DNA of 64,000 bases from JADGRB01 sp963835825. Its GTDB lineage: Bacteria; Myxococcota_A; Polyangia; Fen-1088. Positions 25,533 to 34,043 of the stretch are shown one piece after another. Where the stretch lies: NCBI GenBank assembly GCA_963835825.1, contig CAWIGZ010000005.1:1-64000 (forward strand), read 5' to 3'. The first letter of the stretch is position 1, and each line of letters opens with the position of its first letter. Below the pieces are notes generated by a model. That model ran no database searches. It was not told where the DNA came from and saw nothing but the letters and a program-made list of their open reading frames with translations. The position numbers and the translations under genes were made by a program.

Positions 25533-27470
25533 ATGGCCGCCACCTCCGAGCAGATGCCCGCCCGCCGGTACCGGATCGAACGGTACCTGACGGAGGGGGG
25601 AATGGGCGCGATCTACGTCGGCAAGAAGCTGGGGCCCAGCGGGTTCGAGAAGGAGGTCGTGCTCAAGCAGCTGCTCCCCGAGTACACGGCCCGGCCCGAG
25701 TTCCGCGATCTGTTTTTTCGCGAGGCGAAGATCTCCGCCACGCTCGATCACGCCAACATCGTTCACGTCTTCGATCTGGTCGAGTCCGACGAATCGCTGT
25801 TCATCGTCATGGAGTACGTGCGCGGCGTCGACCTGCGCACGATCATCCGCCGCTCCAAGCTGCGCCGGCGCGAGCTGTCGCCGGCCGCGGCGCTGCACAT
25901 CACGCTGGAGGTGCTGGCCGGCCTCTCCTACGCGCACAACCGGCGGACCCAGGCGGGCGCGTCGATGGCCATCATCCACCGCGACGTCTCACCGTCGAAC
26001 ATCCTCTGCTCCGTGCAGGGCGAGGTGAAGCTGTCCGACTTCGGAATCGCCAAGGCCGCCACCCACTCGTCGGCCTTTTATCGCGTGCGCGGAAAGGTCG
26101 GCTACATGTCGCCCGAGCAGGCGCGCAGCCAGCCGATCGATCACCGGACCGATCTTTATTCGGTGGCGGTCTGCCTTTACGAGGCGCTGACGGCCGAGCG
26201 GCTGTTCGTCGGCGATCTCAGCACCCCGGCCGACGTCATCTACGCCCAGACGATCGTCCCGCCGTCGAAGAAGCGCAAAGGCCTGCCGACGGCGCTGGAC
26301 GTCGTCCTCTCCACGGCCCTGTCGGCGGATCCGGCCGATCGTTACCAGGATTCGGTGGCGTTCGCGGACGCGCTCCGTCAGGTCGCGCACCGCCACGGCC
26401 TGCTCTACTCGGCGCCGCAGCTCGGTGAGCACCTGCGACACATCCTCGGAAGCGATCCGCAGAAGTGGCTGAGCGACGACAAGCCTGGCGCGTCCGGCAA
26501 TCCGTCGACGCAAAAGATCCCTGCCAAAGAGCTGGAGGGCAAGGAAGCCGCGTCGATCGGCGTCGTCGAAGCGTCGAGCTTGTACGTGATGAGCGGAAAC
26601 GACATTGTTGATTCTCCGGTGCCGCCCAAGAGCCCCACCTTCGATCCGCTGCGCCGCCTCCCCCGCTCCAAGGCGACGCCCGAGCTCTTCATCCCCATCG
26701 AGGAGGAGGATCAGAACGACGTGCCGACGCGCGTGCGCCATGCGGGGCCGGACGCCACGCCGCCACCGCCCATGGTGACGCCGCCACCGCCCATGGTGAC
26801 GCCGCCACCGCCGACGTTCAGGGCGCCCCCACCGAGGATGGCTCCGCCACCTCCGCCAAGGCCGCCCCGCCGGGCTCCGATCCCGCCGCCGCTGCCGCCG
26901 CCCCCGGTGGCCGCCACGCCGCTGCCGCTGCCGGAGTCACCGTTCGACATCCCGCCGACCCCCGGGCCGGTGATGGTGGAAGAAGAGTTTCCGCCGACCC
27001 CGCCGCCCTTGACGGGGGCGTCGCCGTACATTCCTGGCGCTCGCGCCGCTCTTCCAGGTCCCGGCGGCTACCTGGCGCCGACAGGGCTCCGCCCCGTCGT
27101 CCCCGCGCCCTGGCCCGCTCCCGCGCCGCCGCCCCTCTACGATCCGGGGCAAGGCAGCTCGACCGGCGGGTACGCCATGAACGCCGGGTTTAACAACTCC
27201 GGATTCAACCCGCAGGGGGGCTTCAACCTGGCGCCGCCCGAGACGATCGATTTCGGCGCCGGCCCTGACCTGGCGCCCGCGGTCGCGCCCCGCCGGTCCG
27301 GTCCCCCCGGCCTGGTCATTCTGATCGTGCTGCTCGGGGCGGCCATCGGGGGCGCAAAGTTGGGACAGCTGGCGACGCGCGCCGATCTGGCGGCGCTCGC
27401 GGCGGAGACCGCCCGCGACGGCCGGGACGCAGTTCCCACGGCGGCCCGACCCGCCCCCGAAGAAAAATGA
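25533..27470 (+). CDS. Ser/Thr protein kinase with Pro-rich linker and membrane anchor
   Basis: Hanks-type kinase, ~645 residues from ATG 25533 (a TTG at 25503 is possible). The kinase domain (~10-290) has the Gly loop 'LTEGGMGAIYVG', catalytic Lys in 'EVVLKQLL', HRD as 'IIHRDVSPSNIL', 'SDFGIAK' and 'YMSPEQA'. The linker is Pro-rich with exact repeats of PPPPMVT near 410. A single hydrophobic helix 'GLVILIVLLGAAIGGAKLG' near the end anchors it, with a short tail outside. It overlaps the FHA-sigma-54 activator by ATGA, so the kinase may phosphorylate a partner read by the FHA domain. Confidence 0.9.
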   Translation: MAATSEQMPARRYRIERYLTEGGMGAIYVGKKLGPSGFEKEVVLKQLLPEYTARPEFRDLFFREAKISATLDHANIVHVFDLVESDESLFIVMEYVRGVDLRTIIRRSKLRRRELSPAAALHITLEVLAGLSYAHNRRTQAGASMAIIHRDVSPSNILCSVQGEVKLSDFGIAKAATHSSAFYRVRGKVGYMSPEQARSQPIDHRTDLYSVAVCLYEALTAERLFVGDLSTPADVIYAQTIVPPSKKRKGLPTALDVVLSTALSADPADRYQDSVAFADALRQVAHRHGLLYSAPQLGEHLRHILGSDPQKWLSDDKPGASGNPSTQKIPAKELEGKEAASIGVVEASSLYVMSGNDIVDSPVPPKSPTFDPLRRLPRSKATPELFIPIEEEDQNDVPTRVRHAGPDATPPPPMVTPPPPMVTPPPPTFRAPPPRMAPPPPPRPPRRAPIPPPLPPPPVAATPLPLPESPFDIPPTPGPVMVEEEFPPTPPPLTGASPYIPGARAALPGPGGYLAPTGLRPVVPAPWPAPAPPPLYDPGQGSSTGGYAMNAGFNNSGFNPQGGFNLAPPETIDFGAGPDLAPAVAPRRSGPPGLVILIVLLGAAIGGAKLGQLATRADLAALAAETARDGRDAVPTAARPAPEEK

Positions 27471-28804
27471 TCGAGAGGAGCGCAACGCGCGTCCTGGCCG
27501 CTGCGGCGCCGATCATCCGGCAATCGGGCGGCGGGCGGCTCCTGGTCGTCAAGGGTCCCGACCGCGGGGAATCGATCGAGATCGGAGCGGTGGCATTCAC
27601 CCTCGGCTCGGGAAGCGGGTGCGACGTGCCCCTGTCGGACCCGACCATTTCCCGCCGTCACCTCGCCATCGAGCCGAGCCCGGAGGGCGTCGTCGCGCGC
27701 GATCTCGGGTCGACCAATGGTTCCTTCGTGCAGGGCGCACGGTTCCACGAGCTGACGCTCGGCTTCGGCACGGAGATCACCATCGGCAAGACGGTGCTGA
27801 AGTTCGTCCCCAACGAAGAGGCGCTCGATCTCGGCCCTTCGGATTTGGAAAGTTACGGTGCGCTGGTCGGGCGCGATCCGAACGTGCGTCGGCTGTTCCG
27901 TCTGCTCGACGACGTCGCCGCCACCGACGCGACGGTGCTCATCGAGGGGGAGACGGGCACCGGCAAGGAGCTGTTCGCCGAGGAGATTCACCGCCACAGT
28001 CCCCGCAAGGGCGGCCCCTTCATCGTCTTCGACTGCGGCTCGGTCCCCGCCGAGCTGATCGAATCGGCTCTGTTCGGCCATGTCCGCGGCGCGTTCGAGG
28101 GCGCCTCGACCGATCGCCGCGGGGCCTTCGAGGAGGCGCACGGCGGTACGCTCTTCCTCGACCAGGTCGGCGAGCTGTCTCCGTCGGTGCAGCCGGTCCT
28201 GCTGCGCGCCATCGACAAGCAGAGCGTTCGCCCGGTGGGCGGCACCAGCTACACCCCAGCGTCGGTGCGGGTCGTCGCCGCGACCAACCAGAACCTTCGC
28301 GCCGCCATTGCCGCCAAGCAATTCCGGGAGGATCTCTACTACCGCATCGCGGTCATCCGGATGCTGGTGCCGCCGCTGCGCGATCGCCCCCTCGACATCC
28401 CGCTGCTCGTCCAGCACTTCATCCGGCAGTTCCGCCCCGAGCGGCCGCTCGCCGTCGCCGAGGAGGATCTCGCCCGGCTGCAGCGACACCCCTGGGCCGG
28501 CAACGCGCGTGAGCTGCGCAATGTCGTCGAGCGCGCCTGCGCGCTCAGCCACGGCGAGCAGCTCTTCATCGACGACGCGCTCGACGAGCCGCGGTCCGGC
28601 GCCGCCGCGACCGCGCCGGACATCGATCTTCCCTTCAAGGACGCGAAGGCCAGGGTGGTCGACGCGTTCGAGCGCGGCTACATCGACGCCCTTCTCAAGC
28701 GGCACGCGGGAAACCTCTCCGCCGCGGCGCGCGCGGCCGACATCGATCGCAAGCACCTGCGCGAGCTCCTGCGCAAACATGGGCTGCGCGAGTCCTCGGA
28801 GTGA
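27467..28804 (+). CDS. FHA-domain sigma-54-type AAA+ transcription activator
   Basis: 445 residues. FHA domain at ~20-110 ('FTLGSGSGCDVPLSDPTISRRH', split here, and 'DLGSTNGSFVQG') binds phospho-Thr. The AAA+ domain follows at ~125-360: Walker A 'GETGTGKE', Walker B-like 'GGTLFLDQVGEL', arginine finger region 'FREDLYYRI', and 'GNARELRNVVERA'. A Fis-type HTH closes the protein ('AARAADIDRKHLRELLRKHG'). The loop that contacts sigma-54 reads GAFEGA instead of GAFTGA, and Walker B has Gln after Asp (LDQVG, normally LDEVG). Both changes suggest altered or lost sigma-54 remodelling. Translationally coupled to the upstream kinase. Confidence 0.9.
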   Translation: MIERSATRVLAAAAPIIRQSGGGRLLVVKGPDRGESIEIGAVAFTLGSGSGCDVPLSDPTISRRHLAIEPSPEGVVARDLGSTNGSFVQGARFHELTLGFGTEITIGKTVLKFVPNEEALDLGPSDLESYGALVGRDPNVRRLFRLLDDVAATDATVLIEGETGTGKELFAEEIHRHSPRKGGPFIVFDCGSVPAELIESALFGHVRGAFEGASTDRRGAFEEAHGGTLFLDQVGELSPSVQPVLLRAIDKQSVRPVGGTSYTPASVRVVAATNQNLRAAIAAKQFREDLYYRIAVIRMLVPPLRDRPLDIPLLVQHFIRQFRPERPLAVAEEDLARLQRHPWAGNARELRNVVERACALSHGEQLFIDDALDEPRSGAAATAPDIDLPFKDAKARVVDAFERGYIDALLKRHAGNLSAAARAADIDRKHLRELLRKHGLRESSE

Positions 28805-28805
28805 C

Positions 28806-29585
28806 GTGAAGCTCCTCGACGAGCTGCGGGCGCGCTTCCGCGAGCTGGGGCGCGAGATCGCGGGAGGCATGACCGATTCCGGACACTCGGCGATCTATCT
28901 GCGCCAGCTCATCCGGGGCAACCGGGCGCCGCACGCTCAGGCCGCGCCGGTCCCCAATGCGGCCCTGCCACCGGTCCTGCTCATCCACGGCTACCTGGCC
29001 ACGCGCGGCTCGCTGCATCTGCTCGAGCGGCAGCTGGCCGACCGCGGGCACATCGTCATCAGCTACCCGCTGGGGTTTCCGGTGAACCTGGGCGACATCC
29101 GCGACTCGGCCGGCCTCATCGCGCGCAAGGTTGAGTCGATCGTCGCCCAGACCGGAGTCACGAAGATCGACGTCGTCGCCCATTCGCTGGGCGGCCTGGT
29201 CGGGCTCTACTATTTGAAGCGCCTGGGGGGGCGACACCGGGTGCGGCGGCTCATCATGCTGGGAACACCGGCCCAGGGAACCTGGTCGGCGCTGCTGGGG
29301 CTGGTGACGGCGCCGCTCGGGCGCGCCAGCCTGCAGCTGCTCCCCGGCAGCCCATTTTTGCGCGAGCTCGGCGAGGTGCCGCTCCCCAAGGGTGTCGACG
29401 TCATCTCGATCGGCGCGATGCGAGACTGGATGGCCCCCTTGTCGACGACGGTGCTCGACGGCGTTCGCCACATCGCTCTGCCCACCGGCCATTCCGGGCT
29501 GCTCGTCGACGGCGAGGTGGCGAAGGTCGTCGCCGACCTCCTCTCCGACGGGCCCCCGGTTGACGGAAACGGCTCGGCACCCTAA
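28806..29585 (+). CDS. alpha/beta-hydrolase, lipase-like
   Basis: 259 residues from GTG 28806, two bases after the activator's stop. Alpha/beta-hydrolase fold with oxyanion 'LLIHGYLATRGSL' and nucleophile elbow 'VVAHSLGGLVGLYYL' (Ser in GHSLG-like AHSLGG). Late 'PTGHSGLLVD' probably supplies the catalytic His. This is the pattern of bacterial triacylglycerol lipase/esterase relatives. No signal peptide is evident, so it is likely cytoplasmic or peripherally bound. Its place in a kinase/FHA operon is notable, but the substrate is unknown. Confidence 0.8.
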   Translation: MKLLDELRARFRELGREIAGGMTDSGHSAIYLRQLIRGNRAPHAQAAPVPNAALPPVLLIHGYLATRGSLHLLERQLADRGHIVISYPLGFPVNLGDIRDSAGLIARKVESIVAQTGVTKIDVVAHSLGGLVGLYYLKRLGGRHRVRRLIMLGTPAQGTWSALLGLVTAPLGRASLQLLPGSPFLRELGEVPLPKGVDVISIGAMRDWMAPLSTTVLDGVRHIALPTGHSGLLVDGEVAKVVADLLSDGPPVDGNGSAP

Positions 29586-29597
29586 AATTGCTAGGTT

Positions 29598-30581
29598 TTG
29601 AGTACCTTTAGGCCGCGGGACTTTTCCGACGGAAATGAAGAGGGGCGGGGTGAATCGCCGCTCTGGGCGCTGCGTTTCATCTCCGGGAAGTACCAGGGCG
29701 GCGAGTTTCCCTTGCGCCCCCACCGCGAGATCATCATCGGCCGCTCGTCGGATCTCGACATGGTGCTGGTCGAGGACATGGTGTCGCGCAAGCACGCCAA
29801 GATCACGACCGACGACGCCGTCGTCACCATCCAGGACTTGGGATCGACGAACGGGACCTTCGTCAATGGAGAGAAAGTCCGCAAAGCGGAGCTGAAGGAC
29901 GGGGACCGCATTCTCATCGGCACCTCGATCATCAAGATGGTGTTCGTGGAAGGCGACGCGACCAGCAACGCCATCAACGTCAGCGAGACCGAGGCGCGGT
30001 CGAAGATGGCCGTGGCCGCCAACAAGCGCGCCACGCCGAAGTCGATGTCGGGAAGCATCGAAGAGATCCCGCTGCCCGATCTGATTCAGCTGCTGTCGAC
30101 CAGCCGGAAGTCGGGCGTGCTCTTCGTTCGCACCGATCACGCCGCGGGGCGGCTGTTCCTGCGCAAGGGGCAGATCTATTTCGCCAACCTGGAGAACAAC
30201 GCCGGGATCTCGTCGCGAAAAGCGATCATGCGGATGCTGAGCTGGGCCCAGGGATCGTTCGAGCTGGAACCGCCCGACGAATCGCCGGTCGCCGAGGAGC
30301 TGGAAGAGTCGACGGAGGCGCTGCTGATGGATGGGATGCGCCAGCTCGACGAGTACCGCGTGCAGGTCGAGAAGCTGCCGCCGTTCACCGCGACGGTCAG
30401 CGTCCCGCGCCCGCTCGGGCCCAAGCTGCGCGATCTCACCCCCGAGGAGCTGGACGTCTTCCAGGCCGTGCTCGAGGCCTCGACCATCGACGCGCTCTTC
30501 GACAAGTCTCAGCTGACCGACCTGGCCCTCGCCGAAAAGCTGCGCGCCCTCCTCGACAAGGGCTACGTCACGACCGGTTAG
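29598..30581 (+). CDS. FHA-DUF4388 signalling protein
   Basis: 327 residues from a TTG start at 29598. FHA domain (~30-110): 'IIIGRSSDLDMVLVEDMVSR', 'KHAKIT', 'DLGSTNGTFVNG'. DUF4388 (PATAN-like) domain (~145-250): 'MSGSIEEIPLPDLIQLLSTS', 'KSGVLFVR', 'GRLFLRKGQIYFANLENNAG' and 'GSFELEPPDE'. The C-terminal ~70 residues are helical. Both domains are common in myxobacterial regulators linked to kinases. Last gene of the plus-strand signalling run; its end overlaps the converging MBL gene by four bases. Confidence 0.85.
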   Translation: MSTFRPRDFSDGNEEGRGESPLWALRFISGKYQGGEFPLRPHREIIIGRSSDLDMVLVEDMVSRKHAKITTDDAVVTIQDLGSTNGTFVNGEKVRKAELKDGDRILIGTSIIKMVFVEGDATSNAINVSETEARSKMAVAANKRATPKSMSGSIEEIPLPDLIQLLSTSRKSGVLFVRTDHAAGRLFLRKGQIYFANLENNAGISSRKAIMRMLSWAQGSFELEPPDESPVAEELEESTEALLMDGMRQLDEYRVQVEKLPPFTATVSVPRPLGPKLRDLTPEELDVFQAVLEASTIDALFDKSQLTDLALAEKLRALLDKGYVTTG

Positions 30582-31430
30582 AGGCTGAGCGTCGCGCCTT
30601 CGATGGCGCCGGACAGCGCGATGTCCCGGCCGCCGCGCTCGTCGAGCAGCCTCCGCCCCCGCGTGCAGAGCGCGTCGACCTCGGCGTCGCTGTAGTCCTG
30701 GTCGTAGTGGAACAGGACCAGGCGCTTGACGCCGCCCGCGATCGCCGCGCCGACGGCGTCCTCCACCGACGAAAACCCCCGGTCGGCGTAGCGGCGCCCG
30801 TCGTCCGGCGTGTAGGTGCTGTCGTGGATGAGGACGTCGGCGCCGCGGTAGAGCTCGATGGAGGCGGCCGGCGGACCGCCCGGGCCGTACCCGGCGTCGC
30901 TGGCGTAGACGACCGACCGCGCGCCGTCCTGGATCCGGAACGCCAGCGCGCCGGCGCGGCCGTGCGGGTTGGTGCAGGCCCGCACCGCGCAACCGGCCAT
31001 CTGGATCGACCTGCCTTCATCGATGGCGGAGATGTCGATCCCCGCGCCCATGTTCTTCAGCGTCTGCACCGGGAAGTACTGCGGCGCCATCTGCCCTTCG
31101 AGGATCCCCTCCAGCATCGCCGAGCTCTGGGCGCCGCCGTAGATGTGGAACTTGTTTCCCGGCTGATAGAGCGGGACGAAGAAGGGAAACCCCTGAATGT
31201 GATCCCAGTGGGCGTGCGACAGCAGGATGCTGGCCTCCCCGCGCCCCTGGCCGAACGGCCCGTCCATGAGCGCCATCCCCAGGCTGCGCGCGCCGGTGCC
31301 GCAGTCGAGCACGATGAGCCCCCCGCCCGACGGCGCGAAGAGAAACGCAGGAGGTGTTGCCCCCGTAGCGGACCGTGGCCGGCCCAGGGGCTGGAATTGA
31401 CCCGCGCACGCCCCAGAACGCAATCTCCAT
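30578..31430 (-). CDS. metallo-beta-lactamase-fold hydrolase B, frameshifted
   Basis: Begins at ATG 31430, overlapping the stop of the related upstream gene by one base (TGATG). The N-terminus 'MEIAFWGVRGSIPAPGPATV', then 'RYGGNTS', is followed by a frame break near 31360; the rest reads 'GGGLIVLDCGTGARSLG', metal motif 'LSHAHWDHIQGFPFFVPLY', 'VVYASDAGY', 'ADVLIHDSTYTPDD', 'KRLVLFHYDQDYSD'. This is the MBL branch containing cyclic-nucleotide phosphodiesterase-like and RNase Z-like proteins. The substrate is unknown. A paralogue of its neighbour, probably from tandem duplication. Confidence 0.75.
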
Positions 31431-32353
31431 CAGCTCTTTCCGATCTCGACGTCCAACCCCTCGTAGGCCGCCGCCACGTCCAGCTGGACCGCCTCGTGAT
31501 CGGCGAGCGCGCGGGTGTCGGAGAGGATGCGGTCGATCTCGGCGTCGGTGCGCTCCGGCGCGTGATGAAAGAGCACCAGCCGCTTGGCCCCCGCCTCCCG
31601 GCAGATGTCGACGGCGTCGCTCGGGCGCGAGTGGCCGTAGTGGGGAATTCGCCGGTAGTCGTTGGCAGTGAACATCGTGTCGTAGATGACGACGTCGGCC
31701 CCCTCGCAGAGGCGAACCACGCCCTCGCGCATGTTGGCCAGCTTCTGCTGGTCCCTGGCCGGCAGCTCGCCTGGCGACGGCGGCCGCTTGACGAACTCGT
31801 CCTCGAACAGGATGTCGGTGAACGGAGCGGTGTCCGACACGTAGACGACCGACGCGCCGTCGGCCGTCAACCGATAGGCGGTGGCGATGTACGGGTGATT
31901 GAGCCGAGCGCAGGCGACCTTCACGTCGGAGATCTCGAACTTCGCCGCGTCGGCCAGCTCGCGGAAGGCGATCTCTGCCCGGGTCTCGGCGAACGGAACC
32001 GGGAAATAGGGATCTTCGGTCTGCGAGGCGAACACCGCCTGCAAGTGGAGATCGTCGCGCTTGCGCGCGTAGACCGACAGCTTGTTGCCGCTCTGGTAGA
32101 GGGGCGAGAAGTACGGCAGCCCCTGGATGTGATCCCAGTGGGTGTGGCTGATGAGCAGGTGGACGTCGGTGCGCCCAGCCTCCCCTTCGGCAAGCTCCTT
32201 GCCGAGCTTGCGGATACCGGTGCCGGCGTCGACGACGATACGTGTCCCCGCCGCCGAGCGCACCTCGACACACGAAGTGTTGCCGCCGTAGCGCTCGGTC
32301 TTGGGCCCGGGAACCGGCAGCGACCCACGCACGCCCCAGAATCGAACCTTCAT
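31430..32353 (-). CDS. metallo-beta-lactamase-fold hydrolase A
   Basis: 307 residues, intact. 'MKVRFWGVRGSLPVPGPKTE', 'RYGGNTSCVEV', 'IVVDAGTGIRKLGKEL', metal-binding 'LISHTHWDHIQGLPYFSPLY', second-metal Asp in 'VVYVSDTAPF', 'ADVVIYDTMFT' and 'GAKRLVLFHHAPERTDAEID'. All expected metal ligands (HTHWDH, distal Asp, His) are visible. Cytoplasmic hydrolase, perhaps acting on a phosphodiester or second messenger. Followed immediately by its paralogue. Confidence 0.85.
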   Translation of the reverse strand: MKVRFWGVRGSLPVPGPKTERYGGNTSCVEVRSAAGTRIVVDAGTGIRKLGKELAEGEAGRTDVHLLISHTHWDHIQGLPYFSPLYQSGNKLSVYARKRDDLHLQAVFASQTEDPYFPVPFAETRAEIAFRELADAAKFEISDVKVACARLNHPYIATAYRLTADGASVVYVSDTAPFTDILFEDEFVKRPPSPGELPARDQQKLANMREGVVRLCEGADVVIYDTMFTANDYRRIPHYGHSRPSDAVDICREAGAKRLVLFHHAPERTDAEIDRILSDTRALADHEAVQLDVAAAYEGLDVEIGKS

Positions 32354-32537
32354 GACGGACGCAGGGCACGACGAGCGCGACGGTATCCGAGCGCGCATAG
32401 GCTCGCGTGAGGCCGCGGGACCATGGACAGAGAATAACACGATGCCCGCGCGGACCGCGATTTCCGCCGTCGGAGAAAGTGCCAGACCGGCCCGCGGCAA
32501 CCAAGGGGGGGAGGCGCGGACCGGTCCGGCTGATGAC
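32354..32537. other. intergenic region upstream of the MBL pair
   Basis: About 180 bases between the histidine-kinase-like gene and the MBL pair, both leftward. It contains the less GC-rich TGGACAGAGAATAACACGAT stretch near 32424, which could hold a promoter for the MBL pair; no certain -35/-10 pair is called. Confidence 0.3.
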
Positions 32538-33200
32538 CTATGAGAAGCGCACCAGATAGCCTGCCCCGTCGGGCAGGGTCGTGACCGTCGCCCCGATACG
32601 GGCGGCCAGGTCCGCGGAGAGAGCGAACCGCCAGGACTCCACCGGCGGACGCTGGCCGGCGCTCTCGATCGAGAGCACGAGCGCGCCGCGGGTCGCTTCG
32701 ACGTGGATGTCGATCTGCAGCCGTCCGCCATCGGGGGAGGAGCTCTGGGGATCGGCCTGGGCGAGGTCGACCAGCAGCGCGGCGAGCATCGATTCGAAGG
32801 CGCTCCCCCGGTTGGCGACGCCGGTCCGGCGCTCCTTGTGAAGGGAGACCATGGTCCGCCCCAGGGTCGGCCCCGCCAGCCGCAAGGCCCGCGCCACCAC
32901 GTCGTCCAGGTCGGCGATGACCGGCGTGCCATCTCTGATGGCGGCGTCGACGAACGCGACCAGCGCGTTCAACCGATGGACGTTCGACTCCGTCTCCGCC
33001 AGCGCGTCGCCGATCGCGCGGGCTGCGGGGAGGGGCGTCGCCACCCGAATCTCGTTCGCCGCTGCCAGCAGAACGGTGAGATGGTTTCGAAACTCGTGCA
33101 GGATTCCGTCCCACACGGGCACCAGACGCACGAGCTCCGGTTCGGCTTCGACCCCGGAATCATGCCGGGCAACTGCAACTTGGGGCTCGCTAGTCATCAC
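32538..33200 (-). CDS. histidine-kinase-like protein with reduced ATPase domain
   Basis: 220 residues. 'VWDGILHEFRNHLTVLLAAA' is a dimerisation helix with a candidate phospho-His (HEFRN, as in HisKA-type kinases), followed by the second helix 'ALAETESNVHRLNALVAFVD'. The rest is a shortened GHKL-like domain ('MLAALLVDLAQADP', 'IDIHVEATRGALVLSIESAG', 'ADLAARIGATVTTLPDGAGYLVRF', in parts) lacking recognisable N, G1 and G2 boxes. It may be a phosphotransfer or scaffold protein rather than an active kinase. No cognate receiver is adjacent. No membrane segment. Confidence 0.6.
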   Translation of the reverse strand: MMTSEPQVAVARHDSGVEAEPELVRLVPVWDGILHEFRNHLTVLLAAANEIRVATPLPAARAIGDALAETESNVHRLNALVAFVDAAIRDGTPVIADLDDVVARALRLAGPTLGRTMVSLHKERRTGVANRGSAFESMLAALLVDLAQADPQSSSPDGGRLQIDIHVEATRGALVLSIESAGQRPPVESWRFALSADLAARIGATVTTLPDGAGYLVRFS

Positions 33201-33344
33201 TGGTCATGAATTCGGCGTCGCGTTTGGCATGTGTCGAGGGTGACGCATACAAGATCCGTGCCGCGGATGGTCATCGGATTGAAGCGCGAGGGCTCTCGAC
33301 CGTCCTGGCACCGCCCAGCGGTTCACGGTAGAAGGCGGGCCGCG

Positions 33345-33956
33345 ATGCCGAATCGGGCCGTCACCACGATGGTTTTGGCGCTGACGTCAGCGCTTGCCCT
33401 CGCGTCCTGTGGCAAGCAGATCGGCGACAGCTGCCAGACGGCCGCGGACTGCGATCCGAATGGCACCAGAATCTGCGACCTCTCCCAGCCCGGCGGTTAC
33501 TGCACCGTCCAGGGGTGCGACGAGACGACCTGCCCGAGCGAGGCGGCCTGCATCCGGTATTTCCCGGTCCAGTTTCTGACCAAGGCCTGCAACCCCTACT
33601 GCGAGGATCGGCAGGGGCTGCCGGTCCCGGACGCCGGCAGCGACGCCGGGATGAGCGTCGATGCGGGGGCGCTCCCCCTCTGTCCAAGCCTGTTTCCGCA
33701 ACCTCCGGCCAATCAGGCCGGCAACGAGGCCGTCTGTCCGAACGGGCCGACGAACGACTGCACCGCCGACGAGATCTGCCTCGACTCCGGTCTCTGCGCG
33801 CCGCGGTCGACCGAGATCCGGTACTGCGCCCTCGTCTGTTCCAGCAACAGCGACTGCCGCGGCGGCTATGTCTGCCGGCCGACCGGCGTCGAAGGGAGCG
33901 TCTTGCTGTCGGCGACTCCCTGCGCCCAGACGTCGTTCTGCGTCCCCGCACATTAG
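33345..33956 (+). CDS. Cys-rich lipoprotein
   Basis: 203 residues. Signal peptide 'TTMVLALTSALALASCG' with lipobox LASC, then about 20 Cys in regular spacing ('GDSCQTAADCDPNGTRICDL', 'GCDETTCPSEAACIRYF', 'DCTADEICLDSGLC', 'CSSNSDCRGGYVC'), typical of disulfide-rich myxobacterial outer-membrane lipoproteins with a 'C..DSDC..G..C' pattern. Expected on the cell surface or in the periplasm. Start ATG 33345. Function unknown. Confidence 0.75.
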   Translation: MPNRAVTTMVLALTSALALASCGKQIGDSCQTAADCDPNGTRICDLSQPGGYCTVQGCDETTCPSEAACIRYFPVQFLTKACNPYCEDRQGLPVPDAGSDAGMSVDAGALPLCPSLFPQPPANQAGNEAVCPNGPTNDCTADEICLDSGLCAPRSTEIRYCALVCSSNSDCRGGYVCRPTGVEGSVLLSATPCAQTSFCVPAH

Positions 33957-34043
33957 ACGAGATCGCCTGAACCGGCCGTCAGCTCGCCCGGGAACCCTGG
34001 GCGGCCCGAGCAACCGACCAGCCGCGCGCACCGACAACCGAGC

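Noticed and set aside
26757..26816. Independent repeat element in the kinase linker (PPPPMVT units)
   Set aside because: It is a short Pro-codon repeat inside the coding region and needs no other explanation.
29550..29597. Sigma-54 promoter (GGCAC...TTGC) before the FHA-DUF4388 gene
   Set aside because: The GG and GC elements are two bases too far apart for a -24/-12 promoter, and the site lies at the end of the upstream coding region.
28695..30992. Long open frame on the minus strand opposite the lipase and FHA-DUF4388 genes
   Set aside because: Composition is Arg/Gln/His-rich shadow coding of GC-rich DNA; the plus strand holds recognisable domains.
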